DNA of 64,000 bases from Ampelomyces quisqualis (Eukaryota; Ascomycota; Dothideomycetes; Pleosporales; Phaeosphaeriaceae). Made by a program: the position numbers and the translations under genes. Shown here piece after piece: positions 43,161 to 52,760 of the stretch (position 1 is the first letter of the stretch; each line of letters opens with the position of its first letter). Under the pieces are notes generated by a model. That model was given only the letters and a program-made list of their open reading frames with translations, did no database searches and was not told where the DNA came from. Location of the stretch: assembly GCA_018398575.1 (NCBI GenBank), contig JAGTXZ010000021.1, positions 1,798,001 through 1,862,000 on the forward strand, in the 5' to 3' direction.

Positions 43161-44492
43161 TCAACCTGCTTGACCCCTTCCAACCCATATTCTAAAGCTC
43201 CGAAACGGCCCTCGGCGCTTATCGGTGTTGTTGTACTGGTACTGCGGGCCAAGCGTCAACTGATTCGTGTTGAAGTACAACCAACCATCCAAGATCGCCA
43301 TCGAGTCTGCATGCTGAATCATGGCATTCTTCACCAGGGTCTTCACCACGTAGTCTTCTGCAGGTATCACCCCACCAACTCTAGGTGCATTTCCATTGAC
43401 GGTCATGTCCGGCTCCAACTTGATAGTATCTACATAGTAGATGGCATTATGCTCACTGGCCGCAATATAGACGCGACCGCGGTCGTCTGATGTGAAGCCA
43501 GCTTGTTCGGAGGCACACTGACCGGGATTCTGGACTGCTGCAAGGACTTGAGCGTCGCTGAGATTTCTGTTGACGAGTGTTTCCTGGGAGATGTAGTAGA
43601 ATCGTCGAGATGCAAGAACGCCCCAATACAAGTTGCCCGATGCTTCACTGACGTTAGCTCGAGGTGTTGATCGGACCAAGTAGTACATACCAAGTGTTAT
43701 ACCGTCTGCGGCTGTGGTGATGTATCCCTTTTGCGTCCCATTCCATTTGTAAATTAGCTCGCCGTCGTACGAGCCAACATACTTCTCATCTGCTCGGACC
43801 ACGCTTGTGTTGAAGAGTCTCCGCACCCCACTGCCGTCTTCGAGGTCGATAGCTACGAGCGAGCTATTTGTACTAGCGTCGGTGATGAAGGCATATCCTT
43901 GTCGCCCGCCAAGGGTAGTATTGACTTTCATGTCGTTCATGTTCATGCCATGCGCCAAGAAGTCTTCTGGAATTGCATACGTGCGAAGATGCTCCGAGGT
44001 AGTCTCATTGAAGCTCATCAACTTCGCGCCACCATGGATAGCGTTAGAGCCTGCGGGCGCACCAGCAGGAATACCACTGTCCACTACCCACAGGCGACCT
44101 TTGTCATCACGAACCACGTTTTGAACGTTGATAAAACATGTGCTCGGGTCTTGATCGGTAGTACAGTTTTGTATGGCTGCATCTGGCCACGGCCTTTCGT
44201 CGTTGAACGAAGTGCAAATAACGACATTGCTGGGCGTCGGACCTGCGTTTCGAGGATAGGCGAGGTAGAGATTGTGATTCACGTCGACGGCTAGACCAGC
44301 GGAAGGTTTTTGGCTGTCGTGGATCGCCTCCAAAGATGGTCCAACAATGCTGAAGTCCTGAGGATATGCGCCGTGGGTGTAGCCGGGTCCGAAGGGTCGG
44401 TAGCCGTCTGGAGGTGTGTTGAAGTAGGCATCTTGAGCGAGGCAGTGCGCAAGCTGTGCCGATACTAGAAAGATGCACCAATACGGATACAT
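43161..44492 (-). CDS. Secreted Yellow/major royal jelly family protein
   Basis: Single-frame gene with a likely 48-nt intron 43643-43690 (GTATGT...GCTAAC...GTGAAG), which is stop-free and a multiple of three; 427 residues spliced, 443 if retained. A signal peptide is clear (MYPYWCIFLVSAQLAHCLAQ). Beta-propeller blades typical of the MRJP/Yellow family include GRLWVVDSGIPAG, GYAFITDASTNSSLVAIDLE, GITL joined to ASGNLYWGVLASRRFYYI, and AGFTSDDRGRVYIAASEHNA. Many N-glycosylation sequons (NCT, NTT, NSS, NTS, NGT, NLS, NNT) fit secretion. Fungal and bacterial members exist, but their function is poorly known; a ligand-binding or lactonase-like role is only a guess. It is well separated from the next gene. 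Confidence 0.88.
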   Translation of the reverse strand: MYPYWCIFLVSAQLAHCLAQDAYFNTPPDGYRPFGPGYTHGAYPQDFSIVGPSLEAIHDSQKPSAGLAVDVNHNLYLAYPRNAGPTPSNVVICTSFNDERPWPDAAIQNCTTDQDPSTCFINVQNVVRDDKGRLWVVDSGIPAGAPAGSNAIHGGAKLMSFNETTSEHLRTYAIPEDFLAHGMNMNDMKVNTTLGGRQGYAFITDASTNSSLVAIDLEDGSGVRRLFNTSVVRADEKYVGSYDGELIYKWNGTQKGYITTAADGITLGMYYLVRSTPRANVSEASGNLYWGVLASRRFYYISQETLVNRNLSDAQVLAAVQNPGQCASEQAGFTSDDRGRVYIAASEHNAIYYVDTIKLEPDMTVNGNAPRVGGVIPAEDYVVKTLVKNAMIQHADSMAILDGWLYFNTNQLTLGPQYQYNNTDKRRGPFRSFRIWVGRGQAG

Positions 44493-45415
44493 CGTGGCAA
44501 TATATTAATGATAGGGAAGGGAGATACTTCATGAAATTGACCGACGTGTCGTGGTCGTAGCTAACCAGACAACGCTAAAAGGTCGACTTTTTTTATTAAG
44601 TCCCACCAGCCAAATGATAGCCCCACTACAAGAGAGTTTGCGCTTTTTTTCTAACCTATTCCTAACGTGTTTAGAACCTACTTAGAAAGGCTTAGATTTA
44701 GGAGGTTAGCCCCAATTTAGAAGCTTAGAGGAAGAGAAATGCATTAAATTGAAGTACAACTCAAGTTTTATTGCTTAGAGGGAGGTAAGCTGAAAACGCT
44801 ATCATTGCAAGTACGTTAGGTGCTTGTGGCTCGCCAATGCCAACCCAGGCTTGCTCGATTACTCGCTCGCCCGGTTTGGCACAGCGATTTCATCTCGAGC
44901 GACTCCTGCTTGAGGGGCCGGCATTGAAGTTGTGAGCGTCGTCTAAAGTTTTGATCTTCCTTGCCAAGGCTCCAAACGCCGACACGCCGACGTTAACGAG
45001 ATTATGTCATCATGAACTACCAATCAACACGACAAGGCCCTGCAAGCACGGCAATAAACTGCTGTACGGAGTAGAAAAAGAGAGAACAGAGATAACTTTG
45101 TACCTGCGTTGCTGAGTCCACCATTTTAAAGTTTCGCTGCTGGTCGAGTTATCTGCCTGCACCCGACACCGCGTTGATACGGTATTAGCTTTGCAACATT
45201 CATGAGTAAGTATGATCAATGATGGGGCATCGATCGATTGCCATTAGTCGGAGCGGCTAATCCCAGCGGTGACGCACATTTTGGGGGCACGCGGCACGAG
45301 CCCGCGTTTTGACGCGTCGTAACACCAAGCACCATCACTCGACAGATATCACGAACGCCGGCGAACACCACGCCCACCGCCATGAGCAGCTTCCTACGCC
45401 TTGCAAACGAAGATA
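44493..45415. other. Intergenic, with AT-rich TTAG/CTAA-rich segment
   Basis: 44580-44790 is clearly more AT-rich than its surroundings and dense in TTAG/CTAA. It includes an imperfect inverted repeat, CTAACCTATTCCTAA (44651-44665) against TTTAGGAGGTTAG (44697-44709). It may be the remains of a small mobile element. The motif TACGGAGTA lies at 45065-45073. Confidence 0.4.
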
Positions 45416-48103
45416 ATGCTCCAGTCTGTTTCTAACAACCCCATCCAACTCCCCCCAGTGGCTACCACACGCGACGACCCGAAGCCCCAGCTACCGTCGA
45501 AACGAAAGAGAGAAGCCCTATGTGGACTGGGCCCCTCGAACAAGCCCTTCACGATCAAGCCGTACCCAGACTCGCCATACGATAAACCTGTCACGTTCAA
45601 GCCCGTGCGCGTCATTGAACGCTCGCAGCTGCCTTTGACATTTCTCGACACGGCCGCCGATGAGAGTTTCGCTACCAATTCCCTCTTTCACTCGCACCTC
45701 GACGTCTTAGAGAGTCATGATCATGGCTCGGACAACGGGACCGATGCGCCCAGGGTGCTCATAGCACGATACGAGACCAGGAAGACTATGTATGCCATAG
45801 AGCGCGTTCAGACCTCCGTATACAGCATACGTAGGCTCGCGGGCTGGATCAAAGAAAAAAATGTCTCAGAACTATGGGATCCGTCCAATTTGCAGTCAAT
45901 TCCTTCTTGCCCATTGGTAGCGGGGAGCATAGCTGAGTCTGAAGTTTGGTGGCAGCACGCAGTGGTAGAGGTCCTGTCGGTAGAAAGACCCCTGAAGCGA
46001 GCAAGAATGACAATGATGCGAAAGAATCAGGCGACAGAGGCGACGAAGCCGACGGTACAACAACGGTTTGACAGCCCAGCAACCTACGAGCCCTTGGCGA
46101 CAAATACTCTCTCCTTCGATCCCCCGGAACAGGTCTTCACACCGCCATCACCACAGGAACAACTCGAGGCACTGGTGCAACAGTATCTGGACGCTGTGTA
46201 CATGTCCAAGACATCCCTCGCATACTTCGCAAAAGGCCCCATCACCCGTGTTCGAACTGCCTTTACTTCACCAGACACAGGTGCACCACCGACGCATGAG
46301 CTGGTAACATTCTTGAGGGCGATGCTTCTGAGCCCCAAATCTAGCGAGAAGAAATACTACGAAAAGCTGCCCACCATGATCAAGGCTTTGCCACCCGGAA
46401 GCTTCTCAGATGAGGACCAGCTTGCTGCCACTACCAAATCTAGAAAGAGCAAGAAGAAGAAGGAGAAGAAGAAGTTGAAGCTAAGCCGGGAAGGTACATA
46501 CGCTCACGAAGAAGCTATAGTGAAGAAATGGTGGTTTTCAGATCCAAGTGGAGATAGTCGGAGCGAAGAAACAGTGGACCAGCGCATTAAGAGACGGATC
46601 GGCGACCTTCGAGTCCGCGAGACTCTTGCACAGTTGACAATCATGCTGGAAGTAATCGCTCTCGAGGCTCTTTCGTCCTACCAGCCGCCCCCAGAGGACG
46701 ATGGCAAAGTAACTGAGAGCCAACCCAAGGACGAGTCTCAGGAAAAACCTCAGCAGCGCAAGAAGAAACTCGACGACATCGGCTTGCAGCTTGACTTACT
46801 GCTTGACAAGCTTTCAATCTGGCACGCCACCGAGGAGGCAGGTATCCTTGACTTTGATGCGAAGCCTATGCAGCAATATGGCAACGCTGATGGACCTGGC
46901 AAGGCTGGTGCGAGCGATCGTCTACGCGATTTCTGCATTGAGGTCATTATACCCTTCTACATGAACCGGCTTCCTGAGCAGGCGCTCATGATCAACAAGA
47001 AATTGGGTGGACCAGCACATGCTTCACCACCTAAGCGAAAGGCGATGAAACCACCCGTCATTTCGCGAAAATCCGGGGACTCGAAGGAGCCCGAGACCAA
47101 GAAGTCGAGGCGATCATTGTCTAGGGTAGCCACCGAGACCATGCGCAGATCAATCGATCGTGTTACGCCTTCTCTGAGCCGGTCCGTCACCGACTCCGCG
47201 CTTGTAAGGAGTGTGAAGCATGAAGGAAACGAGGTACCTCTGTCAGCCATTCCATTTCAGCGCAGTCCTTCCAGAAACAACCGCAGGTCTGTGTCGCAGT
47301 ATCGACACTTGGAGGGCCGAGAGCTGGATCTCACCACGCCATCAGCTGCAGTGACAGCAAAACTAAAACAGAAACAGCGAGTTGAGGAGGACCTGAAAGA
47401 AGCCATATCCGCCTTGAAGAAACCCAACCGTGGACTAGCCGTCGGTGGCTATGTTGACGATGTTGAGCGCCGCGGTCTCGGTCCAGTCAGTAGACCGAGA
47501 AAGCAGCCGAATCCTGTCAGAAAAGTGGTGAAGGACATTCAGGTGACTGCGACCCCGCGGGTCGGCCGCAGAACCAAGGACATGGTGGAACAAACGCCCA
47601 GCCACCATCACCAGCACCACAGCATTCCCAATCCGTTTGCTCGATTTTCCACGTCGACGGCGCCATATGCGAGCGATTTCTGCATTCCTTCGTCTGGTTC
47701 TCGCCAACCAGCAAGGGTTCCCGGAACGGTACACCGTAGCGCGACGGCCCGAAACCTAGCGCACCAAAATGTCGCCGAGACGCCATGCAAAGCGCCGAAC
47801 ACCAAAGCCTTTGGCTCAGGGGTGGCTCGGAGAACGATCTTTGCGACACCTTTAAAGCCAAACGTTGTGCTGCCAAGTGATGGCAGCGCTCAGCCGGCGT
47901 CACACGTGTTGGACACACCTGCCAAAGTAATCGGCAGCTCTCCTCCAACTGAAACCAACGTCCCGCCTGCAATGGTTACTGCTACACCTGCGAAGCGACT
48001 CAGTGCAGATGCTGAGGGTAGACCGGCTGCAGGCTTAGCGGTTCAAGAAGAGCCCTCGATATACGCTGCTTTGGGCTGGGATGATGATAATGATGGGCTT
48101 TGA
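45416..48103 (+). CDS. SLD3: DNA replication initiation regulator Sld3
   Basis: CDK-regulated factor that brings Cdc45 to Mcm2-7 at origins. Single exon, 895 residues from ATG 45416 (MLQSVSNNPIQLPPV). The central Sld3-type domain is seen in QEQLEALVQQYLDAVYMSKT, SLAYFAKGPITRVRTAF, the Lys-rich KSKKKKEKKKLKLSREGTYA, HEEAIVKKWWF and RVRETLAQLTIMLEVIALEA. The C-terminal part is Ser/Pro-rich and disordered, with many S/T-P sites (TPSLSRSVTD, ATPRVGRR, TPSHHHQHH, ATPLKPN, DTPAKVIG, ATPAKRL). This is the expected place for CDK phosphorylation and Dpb11 binding. The family is poorly conserved, so the call rests on the central domain. Confidence 0.85.
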   Translation: MLQSVSNNPIQLPPVATTRDDPKPQLPSKRKREALCGLGPSNKPFTIKPYPDSPYDKPVTFKPVRVIERSQLPLTFLDTAADESFATNSLFHSHLDVLESHDHGSDNGTDAPRVLIARYETRKTMYAIERVQTSVYSIRRLAGWIKEKNVSELWDPSNLQSIPSCPLVAGSIAESEVWWQHAVVEVLSVERPLKRARMTMMRKNQATEATKPTVQQRFDSPATYEPLATNTLSFDPPEQVFTPPSPQEQLEALVQQYLDAVYMSKTSLAYFAKGPITRVRTAFTSPDTGAPPTHELVTFLRAMLLSPKSSEKKYYEKLPTMIKALPPGSFSDEDQLAATTKSRKSKKKKEKKKLKLSREGTYAHEEAIVKKWWFSDPSGDSRSEETVDQRIKRRIGDLRVRETLAQLTIMLEVIALEALSSYQPPPEDDGKVTESQPKDESQEKPQQRKKKLDDIGLQLDLLLDKLSIWHATEEAGILDFDAKPMQQYGNADGPGKAGASDRLRDFCIEVIIPFYMNRLPEQALMINKKLGGPAHASPPKRKAMKPPVISRKSGDSKEPETKKSRRSLSRVATETMRRSIDRVTPSLSRSVTDSALVRSVKHEGNEVPLSAIPFQRSPSRNNRRSVSQYRHLEGRELDLTTPSAAVTAKLKQKQRVEEDLKEAISALKKPNRGLAVGGYVDDVERRGLGPVSRPRKQPNPVRKVVKDIQVTATPRVGRRTKDMVEQTPSHHHQHHSIPNPFARFSTSTAPYASDFCIPSSGSRQPARVPGTVHRSATARNLAHQNVAETPCKAPNTKAFGSGVARRTIFATPLKPNVVLPSDGSAQPASHVLDTPAKVIGSSPPTETNVPPAMVTATPAKRLSADAEGRPAAGLAVQEEPSIYAALGWDDDNDGL

Positions 48104-49066
48104 TTACTTTGTCTACTGTGTTTTTTTGTTGTTGCATAGCGAGCGTGTTGGAATTGCATCTGTATCACATTTGGGCGGCGCATTGCGTTCGAGGGTCATC
48201 AGCGCTGTCAAAGTACTCGGATACTGGGACAGTGCACATTATTGCTAACCGATATGGCGATATTAGGGTCGGTGGTAGTGCAAGATATGACATGATATCG
48301 ATGCATGAATGGCGTGCCGTTCCTTGCGTTAGCTGCTGTGTCTGTCATACAATAACGCGTGCCTGAGCGCCCTTGAGTATGACGTAAGCAACTATTGCCA
48401 TCGCGCGTGCCTGGCTCGAGCAACGATCCTCGCCCTATAACTTAGCTTGACAAGTGCGGAGTAGTGGCTCGATATTCCGCGCCTACACAAGGACTTCAGC
48501 ACGAATGTGATTTACGGGTGAATGCACCGTGGATTCAAGATGACACGCACCGAGTACGGCAGGCACTTCTTCCAGGCGCCATCACGCGGTAAGATGCGAA
48601 TCCCAGGTAATGTACTCCGTACTCCGTACTCCGCAACCGATTACGCAATGAGCCTGATCGCCACTCGAGTGCAGCACAAGGATCGTCAGGGCTGCCCAAG
48701 GAGCCCTTGCATGGAGCGAATTGCCCGCAAAATAGTGTGGTAAAGCGTCGAATGAGAGGCCTCGAGGGACGTTAAGTGCCATGCAATCTACCGGGGAACG
48801 GCCTTCTCCTTTCAAGCCTTCCACACGCGTTGGCCAGTGCAGGCAACCGTCCAGAACACGAGCAATTTGGCCATGTCGAAGGCCCAAGAAGCGCGGGTGC
48901 GGCCGAGCTGTCTTTCTTTCATTTCTCGAGTCCAGTCTTGTTTGCCGAGACATCCAACCCGACTTCGAATCCGTATCGAAGTTGCTGTTTTGCCTCTTCG
49001 CCACTCCTTCGTCGGACATGCCCCATTGAATTCCCCGGCTAGTGCAGCAAACCCCAGACGACAACC
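48104..49066. other. Intergenic
   Basis: Contains three tandem copies of GTACTCC at 48612-48632. No supported gene; the long antisense ORF at 48582-49127 has arbitrary composition. Confidence 0.4.
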
Positions 49067-51584
49067 ATGGCTGGGGCAGCAGCATCCCGTGCCGCGCTGC
49101 ATGGTCTTGCATGTCCGCGGTCGCCAACTCTCAGCGACGCGGACATGATCTTACCGGATCACGACCACGTCCGCAGCGTGTCGCCGAGCCCGCACATTGG
49201 GCCTCCTCCTCGTTCGCCAGTACTGTATACGCATAACTCGAGTTCCGTCGAACTCGCTTCAGCATCACAGAGCCGCCGGCGCGCGTCACCGCAAATAGAG
49301 TCGCCGCCGTTGTCAGCACCGCGCTCGCGGTCCACGCTGCGCACCATGGGCGACGCAGGCGCGCTCATGAGACATGAGCCTGTCCACGACGATGCCCTGG
49401 CGTCGTCTTCCACGATTCACAATAGCTTGAGCAGCAATCCACCAAAAGAATGGACTGCCCAACATCAGCGCAGGGCCAGCAATGCATCGAGTACGCTGAG
49501 TGAGGACTTTGATGATTGGCCAGGGTTCGACAGCCACGGCACTTTCGACGACAGCGGCTTAGGGCTGGAAGAGCTGGAAAAGCGTGACCAGTCTTCCCGT
49601 GACGCGAAGAACAACGACAACAACACCGAGGCCGACCGATGGCTGAGCCGGCACAGCAGCGGAAGCGACGAGAGCGACGGTCCGTACTCATCGGCTGCGC
49701 TGAGCAGGAGAGCCGAGATAATCCTCGCTAATGCCAAGAAGCGACTTAATGTAGGCGCAAATTTCATGCAAAAGCACACTGGACGGTTGCTAATGGTGGC
49801 AGGCTATGGAAGGAAATCTTCGGGGCGCGAGAGAATCGCTTGTGGTCTCCCCCACCCTCAACTTGTCGCGGAGTTCGTCTGAACTGTCGCTTCATATCCA
49901 TACCACGCGTGAACGAGACCGCCGATTGTACGCTGGCCTTGGACCAATTCCACCGCGCAGGCCTTCGTTTCGATCTTCGCCACTCTTACCGACCGGTAGC
50001 CCAGGGCATTTACGTGGTTCGAGCGAGGCCTTTGTGCCGCTTCCCTTCTCATCGCCCTCTTACATGACGCGCACCGCGGCCAACAGGCGGGCGTCCAGCG
50101 CAATCGGTCACACTAGTGGTCCATGGTCGCCCGAAGGTTTTGGCCAGGGCCGCTTTCCGATTAAAGAGTCACGCAGTTATGAAGTTATGCGCGGTCCACG
50201 GCCTGTGACGAGTACCTCCGACCAGCAACGTCCAGTGAGAACCAGGTCGCGAAACTCGCGTTCTCCGCCCGCATTGGAGACTCTGCAGGAGGACGAGGAT
50301 AGGGACGGACCACGAGTGCATCGCTGTTCTTCGGCTGCAAGTGGCCTACGTGACCAGATGAACGATCTGAAAGGCAGGATATCAAGTCTGAAGCTGAGGG
50401 CGCAAGAGGATCAGCTGCGGCGGCGGAGCATGCAGAGTCTCCGCACATCAAGTCCCTTTACAAATGCGCAAGAGTGGTGTTCGGGATCAGATAACTATGA
50501 TACTGACGGAGCACCTGTGACAGTAAACGCCGTTCTGGGCGTTGAGACAGAATCTCCGACACAACCATCTATGGTCGATGAACCTAGCAGCAGGCCCATC
50601 ATTGCGGAGACCACATTCTCACAGAAGGAGGGCGAGAAGATAGTCAACCATGAGACGGAGGTGCGCAGTGCTGCAAGTAACGCCCACGCTGACTTGCCGC
50701 ATGATAATGGTGTGCACCACGAGGACTTTGATGACCTAGAATCCTACGACGAGCAAGATTTTGACGTGTCGGACGATAGGGACTGCCTGTCTGTGGACGG
50801 CGATGATGTGGAGTTGGGAGTCGGCAGCATATACGAGGACGCAGAGTGCGAAATGCCTGCCACCGAACGCCACGAAGACCGCGTGGATGCATTCGATTAC
50901 GAGCACTTCTTCCTCCACAGCGCCATGGGTACTTATAGTCTCGAAGGTCGCCGGTCCAGCACAGGTTCGGACAACTCGACGGCCACGACGCGACCTGTCA
51001 CGGCCGTCCAGGCCCAAGACGAGGATGTTGAAGTTGCGGGAAGGCCAGTGTCATTCCACACGCGTATGCCGAGATCGGACTCCTTCTCGACTGTTGCTTC
51101 GTTCGCCACCGCTGCCGAGAAGCAGTCTGACGAGGAGGAGAATGAGCAGATGGATGAGTTTTCTGAGCAGATTCTTGCCCAGCACCAACCCGCCGCCTCA
51201 CGACCAGCCATATCCAGCAACCATACGTCGTTCCGCTCCGACTCTGCGATCAACATGCGTCGCGGTGTTGGCTCCTCCCCACCCCAAACCACAATGGCTC
51301 GCGGCTCAGCTTCGCCAGCCAACCTTGCAAGCGGTCTGCAAGTCTCGAAAATGTTCTCCATCCTGACGGAGTGCTCGTCGCCGTCACGCGAAGAGGCTCG
51401 CCTAGCACTCAGTGAGGAAGAGAAGCAGCTGATATACAGTCTTGCTTCGAGCTTCCAGCAGGTGTGCTTGAGCTTGCAACACACGGACGGCGAGCAGTAC
51501 GAGCGCAAGGCGTGGCGGCGGCGACTTGATGAGGCGAGGCGGGTGCTCAATGGCGAGGATACGGCGGATGACAATTCATTCTGA
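49067..51584 (+). CDS. Ser-rich intrinsically disordered protein, unknown
   Basis: Exons 49067-49750 and 49803-51584, 821 residues. The join rebuilds RAEIILANAKKRLNAMEGNL, a short helical stretch that looks like the conserved core of this protein. A second helical segment (GLRDQMNDLKGRISSLKLRA) suggests a short coiled coil. A third, near the C-terminus, is EEARLALSEEEKQLIYSLAS. Most of the rest is Ser/Arg/Pro-rich with acidic patches (DDLESYDEQDFDVSDDRD) and many possible phosphosites. I do not recognise a family. It probably acts as a cytoplasmic or cortical scaffold, but that is only a guess. The start is the first ATG of the frame, with a good ACC context. Confidence 0.78.
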
Positions 51585-52760
51585 TTTTGCAGTCAAGATT
51601 GCATTTGGACTTTGATGTTCTTCTACATGGCTCCCCATCATTGGTCAAGTCTACTACGGCTGCAGCATTGAGCGAGTTTGCGCTTCTATTCATAATGCCA
51701 TGTACGGCGTGGATTTCACCCATGTTTCACCATGCTTTCATGCCTCACAAGATGTATTGCGACACTTGATACCCGATGGCGATAGACGTTTGGTGTTTGT
51801 GGATGCTGGCTTTGTGTACATACTCTTATCTTAGGTTACCTATAGGTGACGTGCATGGACGTGTGGGGTGCAGAATGAATAGGATTCATGTCCAACAGGT
51901 CGTCTCGGACAAACTCGTGGGCCAGGGCTGAGGGCGCTAGGCGGGGTGTATCGTGTGCCATGGTGAAGACTATATTGGTGGTTGACAGGCTGTCAACGAA
52001 CCCCACTCTGGCGTCATGTGTACCGCGGACGAGGTGCAGATTCTGAACTGGTGTGCGTTGTTCGTTGCACGCGTAGTCGAGAGATGCATGGTGTGCATGA
52101 GAGGTGCCGCATGGGCGCCCTGGAGGTTTGTTGCCGCGCTGTGCGGGCGCCACGATTGGCCCCATTGCGACTGGCGGTGTAGAGGCAGAGTCCACCACAC
52201 GACACACAATTGGCCTAGGGCGCGTCGAGTCTGCGAGCTGCGATGCGTGGCTGGGGTGTTGGCACTCGATTGCACGTCATGCCAGGCAAAGAAGAGTGTC
52301 TGCTCGTCCGTTCTTGAAGCCCACCTTCTCCCACCAAACTCGCCGGCCAACACCCTGCCAACACCCTGCCAACACCCTGCCTCCCGCCCTGTACACCTCT
52401 GCCACCCCTCATTTTTCCATCGGGCCCGGGCGGCAGTGTGACGAGCTTGGATGAAACGACTTGGACGCTGGAAGAGGTTAGAGGGGGAAGTCCATCACAC
52501 GCCGACAGCGATTTCGCGACGCCAAATCCTCGTGACAACCCAGAGTGCCTCTGACCGTCGCTGAGCAGCTGCACGCCTGTCGCTCCGTCCTTGCATTGCG
52601 CCCTCGTGTACCACGACGAGTCCTGTTGCGGGCCCACACCACGCCGACCGCCGCATCGTAACCGCCCGCGCGCCGCTCTCCGCTTGCGGTTTTGCACGCG
52701 CTCTCATGTGCCGTCCTTCGCCGTGTGGCTTCTGTTTGCGCATCTCAAGATACGCGCATC
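51585..52760. other. Intergenic, about 1.2 kb
   Basis: 3' flank of the Ser-rich gene and upstream region of the giant gene. Holds three copies of CCAACACCCTG at 52347-52379. Nothing else recognised. Confidence 0.4.
52347..52379 (+). repeat. Tandem repeat, 3 x 11 bp
   Basis: Three perfect copies of CCAACACCCTG about 380 bp upstream of the giant gene's proposed start. Confidence 0.85.
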
